A DNA stretch of 64,000 nt from Malus domestica. Lineage: Eukaryota; Streptophyta; Magnoliopsida; Rosales; Rosaceae. Positions 45,332 through 59,180 of the stretch are shown in pieces (the first letter of the stretch is position 1; every line of letters begins with the position of its first letter). The notes under the pieces are model-generated. The model did no database searches, was not told the origin of the DNA, and saw nothing but the letters and a program-made list of their open reading frames with translations. The stretch is taken from contig NC_091677.1 of assembly GCF_042453785.1 (NCBI RefSeq), positions 6,419,501-6,483,500 on the forward strand, written 5' to 3'. The position numbers and the translations under genes are program-made.

Positions 45332-47793
45332 TTAAAGGTAGTGGCACTGGCCACGCCTAATAGTTGTGAAGTAGTTGAAGTCATGGTGCTGGACCTTAAG
45401 TTGCTTTAGCCAAGAATCCGCCACGCTCAATAGCGACATGAGCCTCTCTTGGTCCCTTCCACAGTTGCCTGAGACCCACACACTCCCTTGCATCTTGTAA
45501 GTGGCCAAACCAAATGGAGGGAGAGAGATGCCTTCCCCTTTCTTTCGCTTCCGTTGCTCATCGTTCTCAATATCGTCCTCAAGGTCCATGTCTACATTGA
45601 GTGCATACCGGACGTGTAAGTAAATATCGTGCATATACATAGCTATTGGAGAACTTAGATATTTATGGTGAAAAGGGCCTGAGCATGGAAACAAAACCAA
45701 GTGAACTGGACGTGGAGAATAAATACCTTGAAATGAAGATGAAAGGGTGTGGTATGTGAGGAAGGATGTGGACAGATCCTTTATAGTCCTTCCCATCGGA
45801 ATGTGATAAATTGGGTACCTGAAAATAATCACATCAAGAAAGTTAAATTAAATTCTGCTTTCTCCTAATAAGGAAGCATTCGCATCTGTGTAATTACGGT
45901 CATTTATAAGCAGTATTTATTATCCACAACGTGCAAAAATAACTGACATCTGAGTGATTTTCCAAAAATGTTGCACATTCTGTGTTTTTCATAAGCAACA
46001 AAACAATAAAGTTTAGTAACATGCTCAAGACAGATTGCACGCTTTACTCTGATTCTATTTAGGTAATTATTTGGGTGTCACGTGTTAAGGCGCGAAAGAA
46101 AGAGAGATATACCAAGAAACAGCCATCCAACTAGCTGGTGAGAGATCAACACTCCTTAATGACATCAACCCTGGGTATCGTTGCGCTAATGTATTGATCT
46201 GCAAGCGCATAACGAACAAAGTGTCAATCAAACCAACATACTTTTATTATGCGGTAATATTATGGAGCCTGATAAACTAATAAGCATAAGTTGTCCCGAT
46301 CGTCCAAAAGTTAGAACCTCATATCTTTAAGGGAATCATATATTTTCCTTCTTAAACAGAGAGTCAAAAAGAGAAGAACAACTAAACAAGAACATATTCT
46401 CATGAAGAGAGATGTGGATGTTAACTTATCAAGGTCAAAAGTTCAGATACCAAAACCGGAGAAAGTAGTCTCATGACTATAACAAAACCATTAATTTAAG
46501 ATTACAACCAAGTTTAATCAGATGAACTCAAATCGAATCGAAAAAAGCAAATTAGAAAGGCACAGAGTAAGGTTTGCATAAGAGGAAAATGAACTACAAA
46601 AGGATACCTTATCCATGAGAGGAACTCTTCCATAGGGAGTTGATCTCTCAAAGTACTCAAAATATCGGTACCCTAATCTATCATTCACATGCAAGAGATT
46701 GTCTTGCTCGTACCCGCCATCTTCTGAAGAGCATCCATCCCATCTCCACAACTTATCATTTTCGCTCTCAAAGCTGCACGAATCGCTAAACGAATCCCTA
46801 GTCTCGCAGTCACCCGACTCAGGCTCTTCCCTGAAAAATTCATTTGAATGTGATTCTGCCATTTACAGCAACTTAACAAAGACAGATACCATTATTCGAT
46901 TGTAAATTACACGTGATTCTGCCATTTACAGCAACTTAACAAAGACAGATACCATTATTAGACTGTAAATTACACAAAATTGCAGTAAGTAAAACTGATC
47001 AGATGGGCATAGAATCACCAAATCAATGTAGTCCAACTAACCCATATCAGAATCTTAGCATTTCAATTGTACAACAAATCACAACCAAAACTTGGTTGAT
47101 TCCATATCGGTTTTAAGGCAATCAAAAGCACCATTTTACAAATTCGGTCACCGGAACAATCAGATTCCAAAAACCAAGCAGACACAGCTATTACAAATGC
47201 AATTTTGAACCTTAACACAAGAAATATTACGTGTAAAATCTGACATTTATACCTGAAGCTGTTCACAGATGAATTGCTAGTGAAAATTTGGATCGCAGAG
47301 AGGTAAGGCACATAGTACTGCACAAGAGTCTCGCCGCCGTCCATGACGATTGGAACTCCGGCGCCATAAGCACTCCATTCATCATAGCAATTCCAGAGAT
47401 CACTCAATGTGAAATACTCAACCTTTTCTCTCTCCCATGGATGCCATAGCCGATTGAGGTTCCTCATCTCAGACTGCAATACAATCAGCAGCAACACCAA
47501 ACATTAAAAAAAATATATATATATATCAGCATGCAAATTGATAAAAAACCATTGATTTAAAAACAACCCAGAAACAGAAAATCAGACAGCAGCAAAATCA
47601 GCAACACCAAACATTCAAAAACAACAAAATCAGCATGCAAATTAATGAAAAAGTATTCATCCAAAAACAACCCAGAAACAGGAAACTGAAGAAAATTTCA
47701 AACCTTGGGTAGGAATTGGGGTTGGATCACCGGGGTTGTAGAATGGAGGAAGCAGTCAAGGTTTGATTGCATTGACCCTTTGTCTAATATCAT
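45332..47793 (-). CDS. DUF789 family protein
   Basis: Six exons on the minus strand: 47,704-47,793, 47,253-47,473, 46,608-46,830, 46,113-46,198, 45,727-45,818 and 45,332-45,591. They join in frame with GT-AG borders into 323 residues. The start is [20 protein letters not shown]. Family marks are [98 protein letters not shown] and VQHHDFNYF. These are diagnostic of the plant DUF789 family, whose biochemical role is unknown. An acidic Ser-rich stretch (about residues 106-140) separates the two conserved halves. Exon 3 uses the acceptor at 46,830/46,831; another AG at 46,856 would bring a stop. No lesions were found. Confidence 0.93.
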
Positions 47794-48070
47794 TTCTTTT
47801 TCTTTCCTCTGCTATTCTAGAGAGAGACAGAGATATGAGAGGGGGAGAGAGAGGGGGAGAGAAAATTTGGGTTTTCGCTCACCCTGAATCAGAGAGAGAA
47901 AAATGTTTCTCTCACCCCAACCCGGAAAACAGAACGAGCCTTATAAAAGAGAGAAAAAACAGAAAGAGAGAGGGAGAGAGAGAGAGACAGAGGAGAGGAG
48001 AGAGAGGGATAGAAATTAGAAAGAGGGGAGAGACTGAATGTCGGGATTCGATTTCCCTTGAAAAGTGAGA
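47794..48070 (-). promoter_or_regulatory. Purine/pyrimidine-rich leader or promoter of the DUF789 gene
   Basis: The plus strand is GA-rich (gagagagaggggga-like runs at 47,818-47,865 and 47,958-48,035), so the transcribed strand side is CT-rich, a common trait of plant 5' leaders. The plus-strand frame of 101 codons here is only this low-complexity sequence. Confidence 0.5.
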
Positions 48071-49437
48071 CAAAAATGCGAAATGGGCCTACGAAAGAGT
48101 TCTATTTTTTGGAGTTTGGACACAGCAATTCACGGGCGAGTCTTCGCACCTCTGTTTTTTTTCTTCACAGATAGATTCTTCGCTGGCAATGCTATCAATT
48201 CCCAACGGATTTCAGTTCGCCGGATAGTTTATATGCCGGTCAAAATTCCCCGGACACGGAATTCTCTCCCTGTTTTTCCGGGTTTTTGTAATCGTTTTTC
48301 CTTCTTCACCAACCTTAAAGAAAACTCAACCCTGATCAAAGTCACGAAAATTCAACGTTAAACCTTCAAGCTACATCAAGCCCAAAAATCAAAATTACGA
48401 GAGAACCCAGAAAAAAAAAAAAACTGGCTTTCAATCGAATTTTCCCGAGAAAATGACAGAAAAATTTTGAGAAAAAAAAAAAGAGAGCTGAAACCCTAGT
48501 TTTCTGCGCGAGAGATTTCTGGGTTTTGTAGTTTTACAAACAAAGACACGATTTTCTAACAGAATTGCGAGAAAAGGATTCAACTTTCCCGGAAAAACAG
48601 AGAAAGCAAAGGAAAAAGTAACATACAGAGAGTAACGGAGGAAAGAGGAAGAAGAAGAGAAAAATATCAATGGAGGTTTTTGTTCTAGAAAGAGCAAGAT
48701 TTTGCAGAGATAAAAAGCAGAGAAATGGATTTGAATATCAACAATAATTAAGGTATCAGAGCACCAGAATTATCATTTATGAGACTCATCTGTCTCAATC
48801 AAAGGTCCCCTCCTCCCTCTAAAAAGATAAACTATATGAATTTATGAATTTCTTTTTCTGCTGCTACTGTTTTTAATTTCCCTGGATATTATGATATTTT
48901 TAAATCCAATAGGAAGATGCAGGCAGCTGAATATTTTTATTTATTTTTTCCTTAACTGGATGAGACTTGGTCCATGGCCTTGCTTGGTAAGTAGAATAAT
49001 CATCTTTGAATTCTTCATTCTCTTTTCAACACTGCAATTGTCAGAAGGAAAATTGCAGAGGAAAAGGAGGGGTTGAGGAATCGTTCTTAATTTGGTTCTT
49101 AATATTGCCAAAAAATGTTGAAACTCTTTATCTTATTTTAAACCGAAAATTAATATGTTTTTAACTGAAAAACAGTTTTAACGAGTAGAATTATTGATTT
49201 ATTTGTTTACTAAAGGAGGTGGATTTAAATAAGATTTAAAAGAATTTTTAAAGAGTTTACAAATTCATATGTATTTAATCAAAATTTTAATTGAATTTAT
49301 GGAAATGGAAGTTTATGGGTATTTAATCAAGATTTTAATAAATTTAAAGCTTTTTTTTTATAATTTTTTCAAGCTTTAGGAAATTAGAACTCTCTCTAAT
49401 ATTTATAATAGTGTCGGCTAACAATCACATAGTCTAA
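48071..49437. other. Intergenic DNA, no gene recognised
   Basis: 48,360-48,720 is A- and GA-rich and may still belong to the DUF789 upstream region. Beyond that it is AT-rich without features. Confidence 0.4.
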
Positions 49438-49812
49438 GGCCCCGTTTGGGATTGAGGTGATTTTAAAAAAAACCACTGTGAAAAAAAGCTGAGGGTCATT
49501 TTTGTGTTTGGTAAACTGAAAAAAAGGGCTTATTTTGGAAGCTGCTGTGAGAATAAGCTGAAAATCAAAGGAAAAGCTGAAGCTGCTATTTGCTGCTTTG
49601 AAAAAAAACCAGTTTTTTCAAAGCACACGGAGCTACAGTGCTTCTTTAATGAAAAGACACACCATCATCCTGCTTTTTTTTTCAAAAGCACTTTCATAAA
49701 AAAGTTTACCAAACACTCTACTGGCTTTATTTCACAGCCGCTTATTCTCACAGCACAGCCGCTTATTCTCACAGCAGCTTTTTTTCAAAGCACAGCAATA
49801 CCAAACCAGCCT
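49438..49812. mobile_element. Tourist-like (PIF/Harbinger) MITE
   Basis: 375 bp flanked by TAA (49,435-49,437 and 49,813-49,815). Ends ggccccgtttgggattg and caataccaaaccagcct are inverted. Inner inverted parts (gctgctgtgagaataagc against gcttattctcacagcagc) make a strong hairpin, and ttctcacagc...cgcttattctcacagc is doubled at the right. Confidence 0.82.
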
Positions 49813-49815
49813 TAA

Positions 49816-51376
49816 GAAACTTCATTAGTGGCCAATATCTACCTAGGAGTTTGGATTTGCGTTTTCTTTTCTATGATTTATAAAGTTAGTCAAAAGAGTT
49901 GGTTTATGTTTCAGATTCTTCTCTTTCTATATCTATTGAGTGTCACCAATTTTTTTTAGAAAGAAAAAATATTAGATAAACTCCAATTGCGATCAAAGAC
50001 GTCTGGAAAACATCAAAGATACATTTGAAATTTCACCAACTCGGTGAACTAATTTCTCTAATCTCACCTTGCATTCTTTCTTATTTTCCTTAAAAAATAT
50101 CTCACCTTTGATTCATATCCAAAACCATTTACAACTTCTAAAATTATTGACTCAAAATGTACAAATATTCCATCTCTTTTAGCAATCACATATTAGAATT
50201 GCATGAATAATCGTTTTATTTCCTCATTTGCGCTCTCCTCATTTGTAACAACTAAAATTTTGCTCTCCTAAACAAACACAAAAACTAATTTTGCATTTGA
50301 ATAAAGCATATGCCGATTAAATAAATAAAATAAAAAGGTAGTATTTGTGTGAACGTGAGGACAAAGTTTCATATCAATGTAGGACCAAATCATGCAAAGA
50401 CTTAAAAGGAATTGGGCTACTCCCTATACTACCAATTGATTTTATGGCAGAATCCTAACTTCTTCATGGTATCATATAGTAGGTTGACATACATGTGAAG
50501 CTCAACAACCACATCAACCAATTTGTGTTGTCTACATGTTAAACTTGAAAATTAGTCACACGTGAGGGGGCATGTGAGAATGTGAGACCAAAGTCCTACA
50601 TTGGTAAGAGACCAAACAATGCAAGGGCTTATATAGAGTTGGACTATTCTCGATCTTCCCAATTGATTTTATAGTGGAACCCTAACTTTTTTCAGTATCA
50701 TCATATGGTCCCTAACACAATAAAAAAAATAAGCTAGCCCAATGCCTTCTATTTTAAATCATCGTATCATATTAAATATGGTTATGGTGCCAACAACAAC
50801 ATGTGACTTTCGTTTATAATGTGAAGAAATTGACAAGAAAATATAGATTTTAGGCCTAGGAGCAAGACTCTACATTTTTTTTTTTTGTAATTATCTTATT
50901 AATTACTGCTGTTGTTCCGTAGCTGCAAAACATTAACTGGTTAATTTCACTTATTAATAATATTATCTCATATCACAGTCATGTTCATAGCTGCGAGGAG
51001 AAGAAGCAAATCTTGGCATTTGGGTAACCGCGTGAACGTAACAACAACAACACTGCCACAAAATAAGTAAAATACGGCGACGTAGAATGTCTGTAACTCC
51101 CCTTCCCCCTTTAATATACAGAAGCAATCAGCTTTGAGTATATACATTGTTTATCTGGTTTTTTTTTTTCTTTTCTCAAGTAATTATTCAACGGTATGAA
51201 CAAGTAGATAGATATCCAGTACGGCATGGAACAGGATAGTGTTGATAAGCGAGTTGATGGAGTGGTCCCTTCCGGTTTGACGGTGGCATTGTGTTTTTGG
51301 GTTTTAGCTGCAATGATTTTTCTTTTATTTATAATAGTTGCACATTTGACCTCACTTTAAAAAAATTGGTTTAATA
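49816..51376. other. Intergenic DNA with a dispersed repeat
   Basis: 50,340-50,710 contains two tandem-like copies of the block seen near 33,200-33,800 (gagaatgtgagaccaaagtc and caattgattttatagtgg). Nothing else was recognised. Confidence 0.45.
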
Positions 51377-51532
51377 AGGGAACTTTAACGAAAAGCACCT
51401 GGTACTGTTCACTTTAATGAAAAACCACATTTTTACACTAAAAAGTCAATCATGATACTATTCACTTTACCCTTTATTTTGTCCTTATCATTAAAACTCA
51501 AAGTTTTCAAACCCTTTTCATTAGTTTTCCTT
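51377..51532. mobile_element. Short MITE-like repeat (copy 2)
   Basis: Same family as 3286-3441: agggaactttaacgaaaa, actgttcactttaatgaaaa, actattcactttacccttta and ttttcattagttttcctt. Confidence 0.6.
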
Positions 51533-51910
51533 TTTTTTTTTTGTCAAATATATATGTGAAATGTTCATATTGCCCTTCATTAATTAGAAAGGGGGGAAAA
51601 ATGCAGCGACGTCCTAACGAAATTCAACGACACACTCCTCTTTTCGATCTTGAACCACCGATCAAATAACAACATCATGATGCCATAATTAGACACTAAC
51701 AATTTTATTGACAACCAAAAACTCATTTTCAATGAACCCTATTTAATTAAAAAAGACTTACATTTCAATTTGATTTAAACCAAAATTCTTAAGATTTCAA
51801 ACCACCATTGCAACAACAATAATTTGATGTCACCACAACAATAGTCCCCTCCAAATCTTCGTCCTTCTCTCTCCGCTCGCACTTTTTATTTTTTCTTTCT
51901 CTTTCTATAA

Positions 51911-52172
51911 GAGCAAGTCCACCCTTACAGACTTTGTGCCAGCACCCAGTGCATTTATCCACTTAAATGAACAGTAATATATCCCAGTGAACAGTAATAG
52001 GTCAAATCATCTTCATCCCTAAAAATATGTTGGCATCCAGTCAATCTAATATTATATTATTTTATTCATAACAATTAATATTTTATCATTTAATTTATTT
52101 TTTCTTCTTTCTTCCTTTCACTCTATGGTCCTTTCTTTTTCTCTCTCTCTTCTTTCTTCCTTTCACTCTCTG

Positions 52173-52214
<42 letters not shown>

Positions 52215-52798
52215 CTATTTTTTCTGCCTCTCTCTTTTCCAGCTCACTCCCGTGAGCTTGCCTTCTTCTTCCTCTTCAAAATCTTCAACAAATCAAACAC
52301 AAAATATTATTTTTGTAATCCCTGGAGCTCAAGGAACCCAACCATGGCCTTGCATGCGATATCGGTGCATGGTGCGAGGTCCTACCATTGAAGCCGAGAG
52401 CTTGAGCTCTCCTCAGATCTCTCTCCCTTTGTTCGCTTTTGCGGGTCCAAGGGTTTCGGTGCTGCTAGATCTCTCTCAGCGATTCGAATCCCTCTCCGGG
52501 TTCGAACGCTCTCTCTTTGTCTCTCTCTCTCAGCGATTCCATCCCTGATGTCTCTCCGGAACGAGACACGAATCCTTGACCCCGAATAAAAGAAAAAAGA
52601 AAAAAAAAGTGTCTGACACCACGCTGGCGTCAGCATGGCATCAGATGACCCGGTCCCCAGGTCTGTCAATTTTGGGCTGGCCTAGAGACCAGCTTGGGCT
52701 GGGTGCCAGTCAATCCTGTGGGCTGGAGTGAATTGGTTGTGTGCCGGGCCAATTTTTTGACTGGGTGTTGGGCTATTCCACCTCTGGTGGACTTGCTC
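51911..52798. mobile_element. PIF/Harbinger-type element with gagcaagtccacc ends
   Basis: 888 bp flanked by TAA (51,908-51,910 and 52,799-52,801). Ends gagcaagtccacc and ggtggacttgctc are perfect 13-bp inverted repeats. Inside are a (CT)n microsatellite at about 52,176-52,211, a TC-rich stretch and the short frames at 52,125-52,669, none with family features. Confidence 0.82.
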
Positions 52799-52801
52799 TA
52801 A

Positions 52802-53883
52802 AGGTGTCAACACAAGATGTTGGTATAACTTAATCATGACCGTTCAAATAGAAAGAAAGGAAAGAGAAGAGAAAGAAAAAAAAAAGAGGAGAGAATCCTA
52901 GGCCAAGATTAAGACACTTATTAATTTACTTCCTAAATCTTAAGTTTAGACGACAAATTTTTTGGGGTGAGATATGTCATTTGGGCAACATCTTTCACGC
53001 TTTCCATGTTTCCTTTTAATATTGAAGCAAAATAGAAAGACTATTTTCTCATTTATACTACTTGAAACCTAGCTTAATTAATCTAATGGGTAGTTCCCAA
53101 TGGCGATTTGATATAGTGACACTTAATTTTCATTTTGCTAAAGAAAATGTTAACTACTGAGTTACCAAGTGAATTTATAACTATGCTGAGTAAAATTGTG
53201 ATACAGACTAGTTAAAAGAAACTTGAGTGATGTGGTTTTCATTTGTTTGGAAAATTTATTGGGAATGTCACATTAAGCACTACTTTGAGCGCTTGGGTAA
53301 TTAGGACGGCACAACTCCCATCCAATACGTGGGTCAGTTGCAAATCAACTCAATTTATCTTCAAGAAAATCTTCAGTCTAAATCATATAAACGATCATTA
53401 TAACATGAATAATGAACAATTCAAAAAACCTCATTGCATGGGTAGAACTCTCAGGTAAATAAAAATATATATATAGGATCAGGATCGAGAAATACATGTT
53501 TTGACACATATTTTAATACACATGTTGAAGAACTATTACCATTGTTCTGACTGAAGTAAAAATGAAGATCTGTCACACTTTAGGTGTCAACGAACTTATA
53601 CAGTAATTACTGAATTTCTATGCAAAATTTTTGTGACATGTCAATATATACATGCAATATTTGTCGTTGTCACAGAAGAAGAAAATGACGCCAGGGATGT
53701 TTTTATGTTTACAACTGCAAGCTAGTAGTGCCACATTTATTTTCTGGCAATGGCACTGTAATTGTTTATGCATGTTTTCAGGTACCTCCTCCATCACTAA
53801 ACAGTATTAGAAGCAAGCAACCTACTTCAAAAGGGACCCGTCTGCAACTTATTTTTTCTGCATATTTATTTGACGTGGTCTTA

Positions 53884-53924
<41 letters not shown>

Positions 53925-54488
53925 CACGATAATAATCTGGAAAGAAAACAAACCCTAGTTGCCCCCACTTCTTGAATCTGATGTCTGCTAGCACTTAAAA
54001 GTGTAGCCGAATTGTTTGAAACTGAAATACACAAGTAACCAAATAAAGTGTTGCCTATAACAAACACTGGCTAACAAGAACAAGCTACTTCAGCACTGTT
54101 TTGGGAAGTTAATTAAGGGATCCTAGATGATAATTAATTTCTGAAACTATATATATTACAAAATATATAATTAAAATTTGGATGACAAAGACTTACAACT
54201 TAATTGTTTCAATCGTGTCATCAATTTTGAAATGGGTAGATATGTGTAACTGTCGATGTTGGTATTGCTAAAAGTTGATAGGAGAGTACATTTTCGCTCA
54301 ATTTTTTCAAGTAAGAGGTTGCATTAATTTTCCATACCAAATGGGTTTTACTGTTTTCAGTGCTCTCGGAAATTAAATAAAAACCATCATTGGAATTGAT
54401 GTAATTACATGCATTTGCCTAACTCAATTATTATATTTTGACCAGCTAAAATATTTGATCTAGTGGTATTTTTCTTCAATTTATCTTA

Positions 54489-54539
<51 letters not shown>

Positions 54540-55188
54540 ACATTCAAATATGTTGGAAAATATTAAAGTTAGTCATTTGGTTTATTTTTATGCTAACTTG
54601 TTTGGTATTCATATATTAATCTTTTAGTAGGATAATGATTTTGATTACTGTCACATTATTTATCAAGGTTTACAATTGTTCACTTGTTTGTTAAGAATTA
54701 GGTCCTTATACATACGGTTAAAGTTTGGCACAATGAAATTTTTGATTATGCAGCCGTCCTGACAATATGTAGTCTTCTCTCTTTATTTTAACCAATGAAA
54801 TAAGAATATGAATTTGTAATATGTTTGTTCTTCTTTTTCCGTTCTTTCAATTTTTTCAACAAAATTCTCCGTCTTCCCTTAAAAAAAGAAATATTTTAAA
54901 TTATTTTCTCATTATTTTTGGTGCTACTGAACTGTTGGAATTGTTGGATTTCATGCCAAAGAAAAAAAAATTCAAAACATTAACTAATTTAATCAGATTC
55001 TCTACTATAAAGGTATGCATTTATATCTTGTTCTAACTGGCTGAATAGTCAATTGCAATCTGATTAATTTGTACATAAATCTGAGCTAGCAAGCATCAAA
55101 TAGAAGCCTTTCACAGATTCTGTGTGTTCAATTTAAATCATAACTCAGATTCTTTTCCCACCTAGCTAGCTAGCTTTACTATGGCAAA
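52802..55188. other. Intergenic DNA with two (TA)n microsatellites
   Basis: (TA)n runs at about 53,885-53,921 and 54,490-54,536. The frames here (for example 53,728-53,958 and 54,821-55,036) run over simple repeats and are not called. Confidence 0.5.
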
Positions 55189-55193
55189 CAATA

Positions 55194-57598
55194 TGTGACA
55201 ACTCGTCCCGAATTAATATATATTTTATCCCCGAATGCGTGAAAATGATGATTATGCCCTTGAGGCTTAGTGACATGGATGTACGTAGATAATTTTAAAT
55301 TATTTTTTCGCTGACGTAATTAAATTGTACTCGACGTCACGAGAGCATTGAAGCGAGTTAGGGCCAAGTTGGGTTCATAACGAAAATGTTACGAATAAAC
55401 GAATGTGTAAACGGGCTAAGGAAATGAACCCATCACCAAACCTCCAACTTTATAGGGTCCAATTAAAATTTACGGTGGTTCTTGGATCATTTACTAGCCC
55501 TAAATCTCATGGCCCAATCAAGGCCTTGCTTCCCTTATTTTTGCCCAATCCTGTGACCAAATATACACACACACATGTGCTAAACTTCACCATTCCTCTC
55601 TACCTCTTTCTCGAACACTCTCTTTTTGTACACCCGAAACCCCCAACTCACAAACCCCTCCAAAACTTCACAGATCGAACACGAACTTCACATCATTGTG
55701 TTCCTCGTGGTCTCACGATCCTAGTAATACCTTTGGAACGAAGAACGGTTCACAGGAACTTGAGAACTTAGGAGCTCTGGCGGGGTGCCTTGTTTCCCCT
55801 ACGTGATCGCCGAAGTTTCACTTGGTTTTGAGACTCAAAAATGTATCCACGCAACTCCCCTAGTGTTTTAGACTAGTTTTGGTTAAGGTTTGACGTCGGA
55901 ATAAGCTCGATTATGGGTTTCCAGGTTTAGCCGGTTTTTCCAAAGATTTTTCCAGCTAGTTTCTGTTAGATTTTGGATTTCAAATAGGTAAGGTTGTGTT
56001 CTACTCTCTGAGAGCTTCAAATCCATATAAAATTCGTGAATTTTGGTTGAAAATGAGTGAGATATTGAAGTTTGAAGTTTTTCCAGAAACCGACAATACA
56101 GATGGCGGCCGGCGGCGGATTCTGGCGAAGCCACTGGAGAAGACAAGGAATATTCCGTCAACTTTAACGGAATATACTAACGGCGTTAGGTAACACCGTT
56201 AGTTTTTAGACGGAATATTCTATTATTTAACGGAATATTCCTTAACGCCGTTAGGGATTCCGTAAGTATGCTAAGCACGTGCCTGAGCATGGGACGTCGG
56301 AAAATTATTCTAAAAATATGGGGATGATCGTGGTGTTCATTAGGCCATGATGGTATATTTAAACATCCCAATTGAGCAACGTATGAGAAGTTATTACATA
56401 GTTTTGGTTATGTGCTTAAAATTAACGTTAAAATAGTTGTTTCACATATATGTGAGACATATCCGGAGGACGAGCGCAGCTAGGTGAGACTTGGGGGTTA
56501 CATCCCTGCTACATACCAAGGAGTGGGCTTTTGATTTTCTATATATACGTATATATGTTTTACATTTTTTCCCAAAAATTGTTTTAAATGGATTTACATT
56601 TTTAAATGTCATGTCAATTGCATTACATTTTAGTATGTGCATTAGTATAGGTATGCATATTATTGCATGACGTTGCAGACGCTCAGGTAAGCTTCAGGTG
56701 AGTACATTTAGTGCTCATTATCCTGCACCCTAGTGTTAGTGCTCCGTCCGAGGCCAGGGCCTAGCCTTCACGTGATCGTTCACCTCCCGCACCACACGCT
56801 CACCTTGGATCCAAGGCAAGTTCCAACCTGTCGTTTAGACCACATTAGGTGGTTCCGACTTGTAGGGTGACTTGCGATACTTTGCACAGACTTCACGTGA
56901 TCATAGCACTTGAGCGTATCTATTTACACCTAGCCTGTTGTACAGACCACATTAGGTGGTTCCGACTCGTGTGCAGAAATTAGTTGATAAGTTATAGGCT
57001 CAGCCGTACAAGTCACGTTAGGTGACTCTGGTTGGCATATTATTTTTCATTGATTTATTTCACATGGCTTACTTATTTCATTGCAGAGATACTTGACATG
57101 GCATATATTTAGTTTTCATTACTCTCGAGCATGATTTCTATATACATATGTATTACTATTTTCTGGGAAATTATACTGGTTTTATGGTGAGGGGTTATTA
57201 CTTTTGAAAAGTGAAATGGTTTTAAAAAGCTTTGTTTTTGCCCACTCACGTTTTCTGTTTTACGCCCCTCCAGATTCTAGTTAGACGTTCATGTTGGTGG
57301 CTCATGAGGACTCTACGGCAGTTCTGACAGACTTCAAATAATGTAGGAACTTTCTTTCATTTTCTGTATAATTAATACTTAGTTTGTTGGACTGCACTTA
57401 GGAGTTTGTTGGACTGCACTTAGGTTACCTATACTCTGATTACATGAATTTATGTTTTCAAACCTTCACTCGTACTTATATACTTATCTAGTGTAAAGTA
57501 GCTAGATATTCATATCATTATCACTTCCGCACTGAGCACATGGTTACGTTACCCTCACATGACGGCCATCACGTCTTGATTTAGGTCGAGGTGTGTCA
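55194..57598 (+). mobile_element. Large solo LTR, probably Gypsy type
   Basis: 2405 bp, starts tgtgacaactcgtcccgaat and ends ggtcgaggtgtgtca (TG...CA), flanked by caata (55,189-55,193 and 57,599-57,603). There is no coding region, primer site or purine tract inside. A related LTR starts near 59,230. Inside at 56,740-57,030 the phrase gaccacattaggtggttccg occurs twice with a third weaker copy. The 122-codon frame at 55,403 has no family features. Confidence 0.85.
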
Positions 57599-57603
57599 CA
57601 ATA

Positions 57604-58780
57604 TCACACAATTCCATGATACAAAAACATAAAAAAACATAATTGCATTACATAGATGCATGCCACATATAACCAGAGATTCCCAACACATCTTTATATA
57701 AAAAGCCAAGGGCCAAATGAACAGTATTTTTGGTGTCACAAGTTGCATCAAAATAATTGGACAAAAATACCCCTCAAACAAAAAACTTCAAAAGCAATTC
57801 AAAATAATACATCAAATGTGGCTGGGGTATTTTCGTCATTTTAACAATATTTTTTAAATAATTAATTTTTTTGTACAGTTTTTTTTAATAATTAGTACCT
57901 CACAATAGACTAGCATGTGATTCAATTAGTTGTTCATTAAATATTATTTTCTCTATTTTTAAACACGTTCAAAACATCTTAAGAAGCGTGTAATGCATGA
58001 TATAAAAAAGGTTTTTCGCACGCAGATAATAATGTGATTAAATTTGTTGTCAAATGATTTTTTTTTTTTTTGAACAAACGATATTATCTACACTAAGGGG
58101 GAAGGGGTGAGCTTAGCCTCACAATGGGCTAGCAATAATGTGATTCAATCAGTTGTTTATTAAATTTTATTTTCTCTATTATTAATATAAATTCAATATG
58201 GACCGATTTTATTATGTGGATTTAGTTATTTTAATTTATTTATGAGGGGTTTCTTGTAGCATGATCTAAAACTATTCATTTACTTCAAATATTTGACTTT
58301 CTTTTTGTCAATTTACGCATATAAATACATTTAAAATGTGTAAGTCGCGCGTAACACGCCATGATTCAAAAAATGTTTTATACCCGCGTGCATGAAGGCT
58401 AGTAATCAATATAACATAGGACAAAGCTTTATAATCATGATACTATTCCACTCTCCACGGGGCCGTTGGTGGGAAGGTGGAGAAATTTGAGGGAAATAGC
58501 CAATTGGATAAATTGGTGGATTTGGTTTTTAACTTGTTTATTTTTCTTTATGACACTTTAGATGTGGTCCTTAGCTATCAATATCCTTTGATTGAAATTT
58601 TGTCTGTTTTTAGTTTTGATCGAAGTCTCTGACATTAATGTAATAATGTAAGTTACTATAGTTTTTAAATTAAAAACTAAAAATTGAAATTTGTATTTGT
58701 TTATGTTAATGAGATTTTAAATAAAATCCATAATTTGTGGGATTAGAAATAATAAAATATAAATTATACTCTCTATTATA
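57604..58780. other. AT-rich intergenic DNA with a SINE piece
   Basis: 58,058-58,147 holds the 3' half of the SINE family on the minus strand (T run, then gaacaaacgatattatctac, then agcctcacaatgggctagca); the tRNA-like part is missing. The SINE's last words, aataatgtgatt, also occur just left of the insert (58,028-58,039). Confidence 0.6.
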
Positions 58781-58859
58781 TTGTGTATATACATATATAT
58801 ATATATATAGATACATTCATCAAATTAACAAAACAAAAAAATTGTTGTACCAAAACATG

Positions 58860-59180
58860 GGTACATTCTTCAAAACCACAGGAAAAAAAAAAGAAAGATA
58901 TTATGCTTAATAACATTAGTAAATTTCTTCGATTAAACTTGGTATGGACATATTCTCAAATAAACGAAAAAGAATGTACCCATGTAATTTAAAAAATGGA
59001 TTAAAAAAATTTGAATGGATTTTATATTGAAAAATTGCGTACATTTTATATTTAAAAAGGGTACATTTACATATAACAAATTGGTATATTTAAGAATGGT
59101 ACATTTAAGATTAAAAAAATAAAAAATTATATGAATGGGTACATTTAAGATTAAAAAATTGAGAATTTTTTTATAAAAAA
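58860..59180 (+). repeat. Dispersed AT-rich repeat, copy inverted against the window start
   Basis: gggtacatttaagattaaaa recurs in series. The reverse complement matches 230-400 of the window. Confidence 0.6.

Noticed and set aside
46831-46862. Extension of DUF789 exon 3 to the ATG at 46,862
   Set aside because: The TTTTTCAG acceptor at 46,831 joins exon 2 in frame and restores the conserved FREE segment; starting upstream would break the protein into two.
47763-48068. 101-residue Arg/Glu-rich frame upstream of DUF789
   Set aside because: It is a translation of GA-rich leader sequence on the wrong strand.
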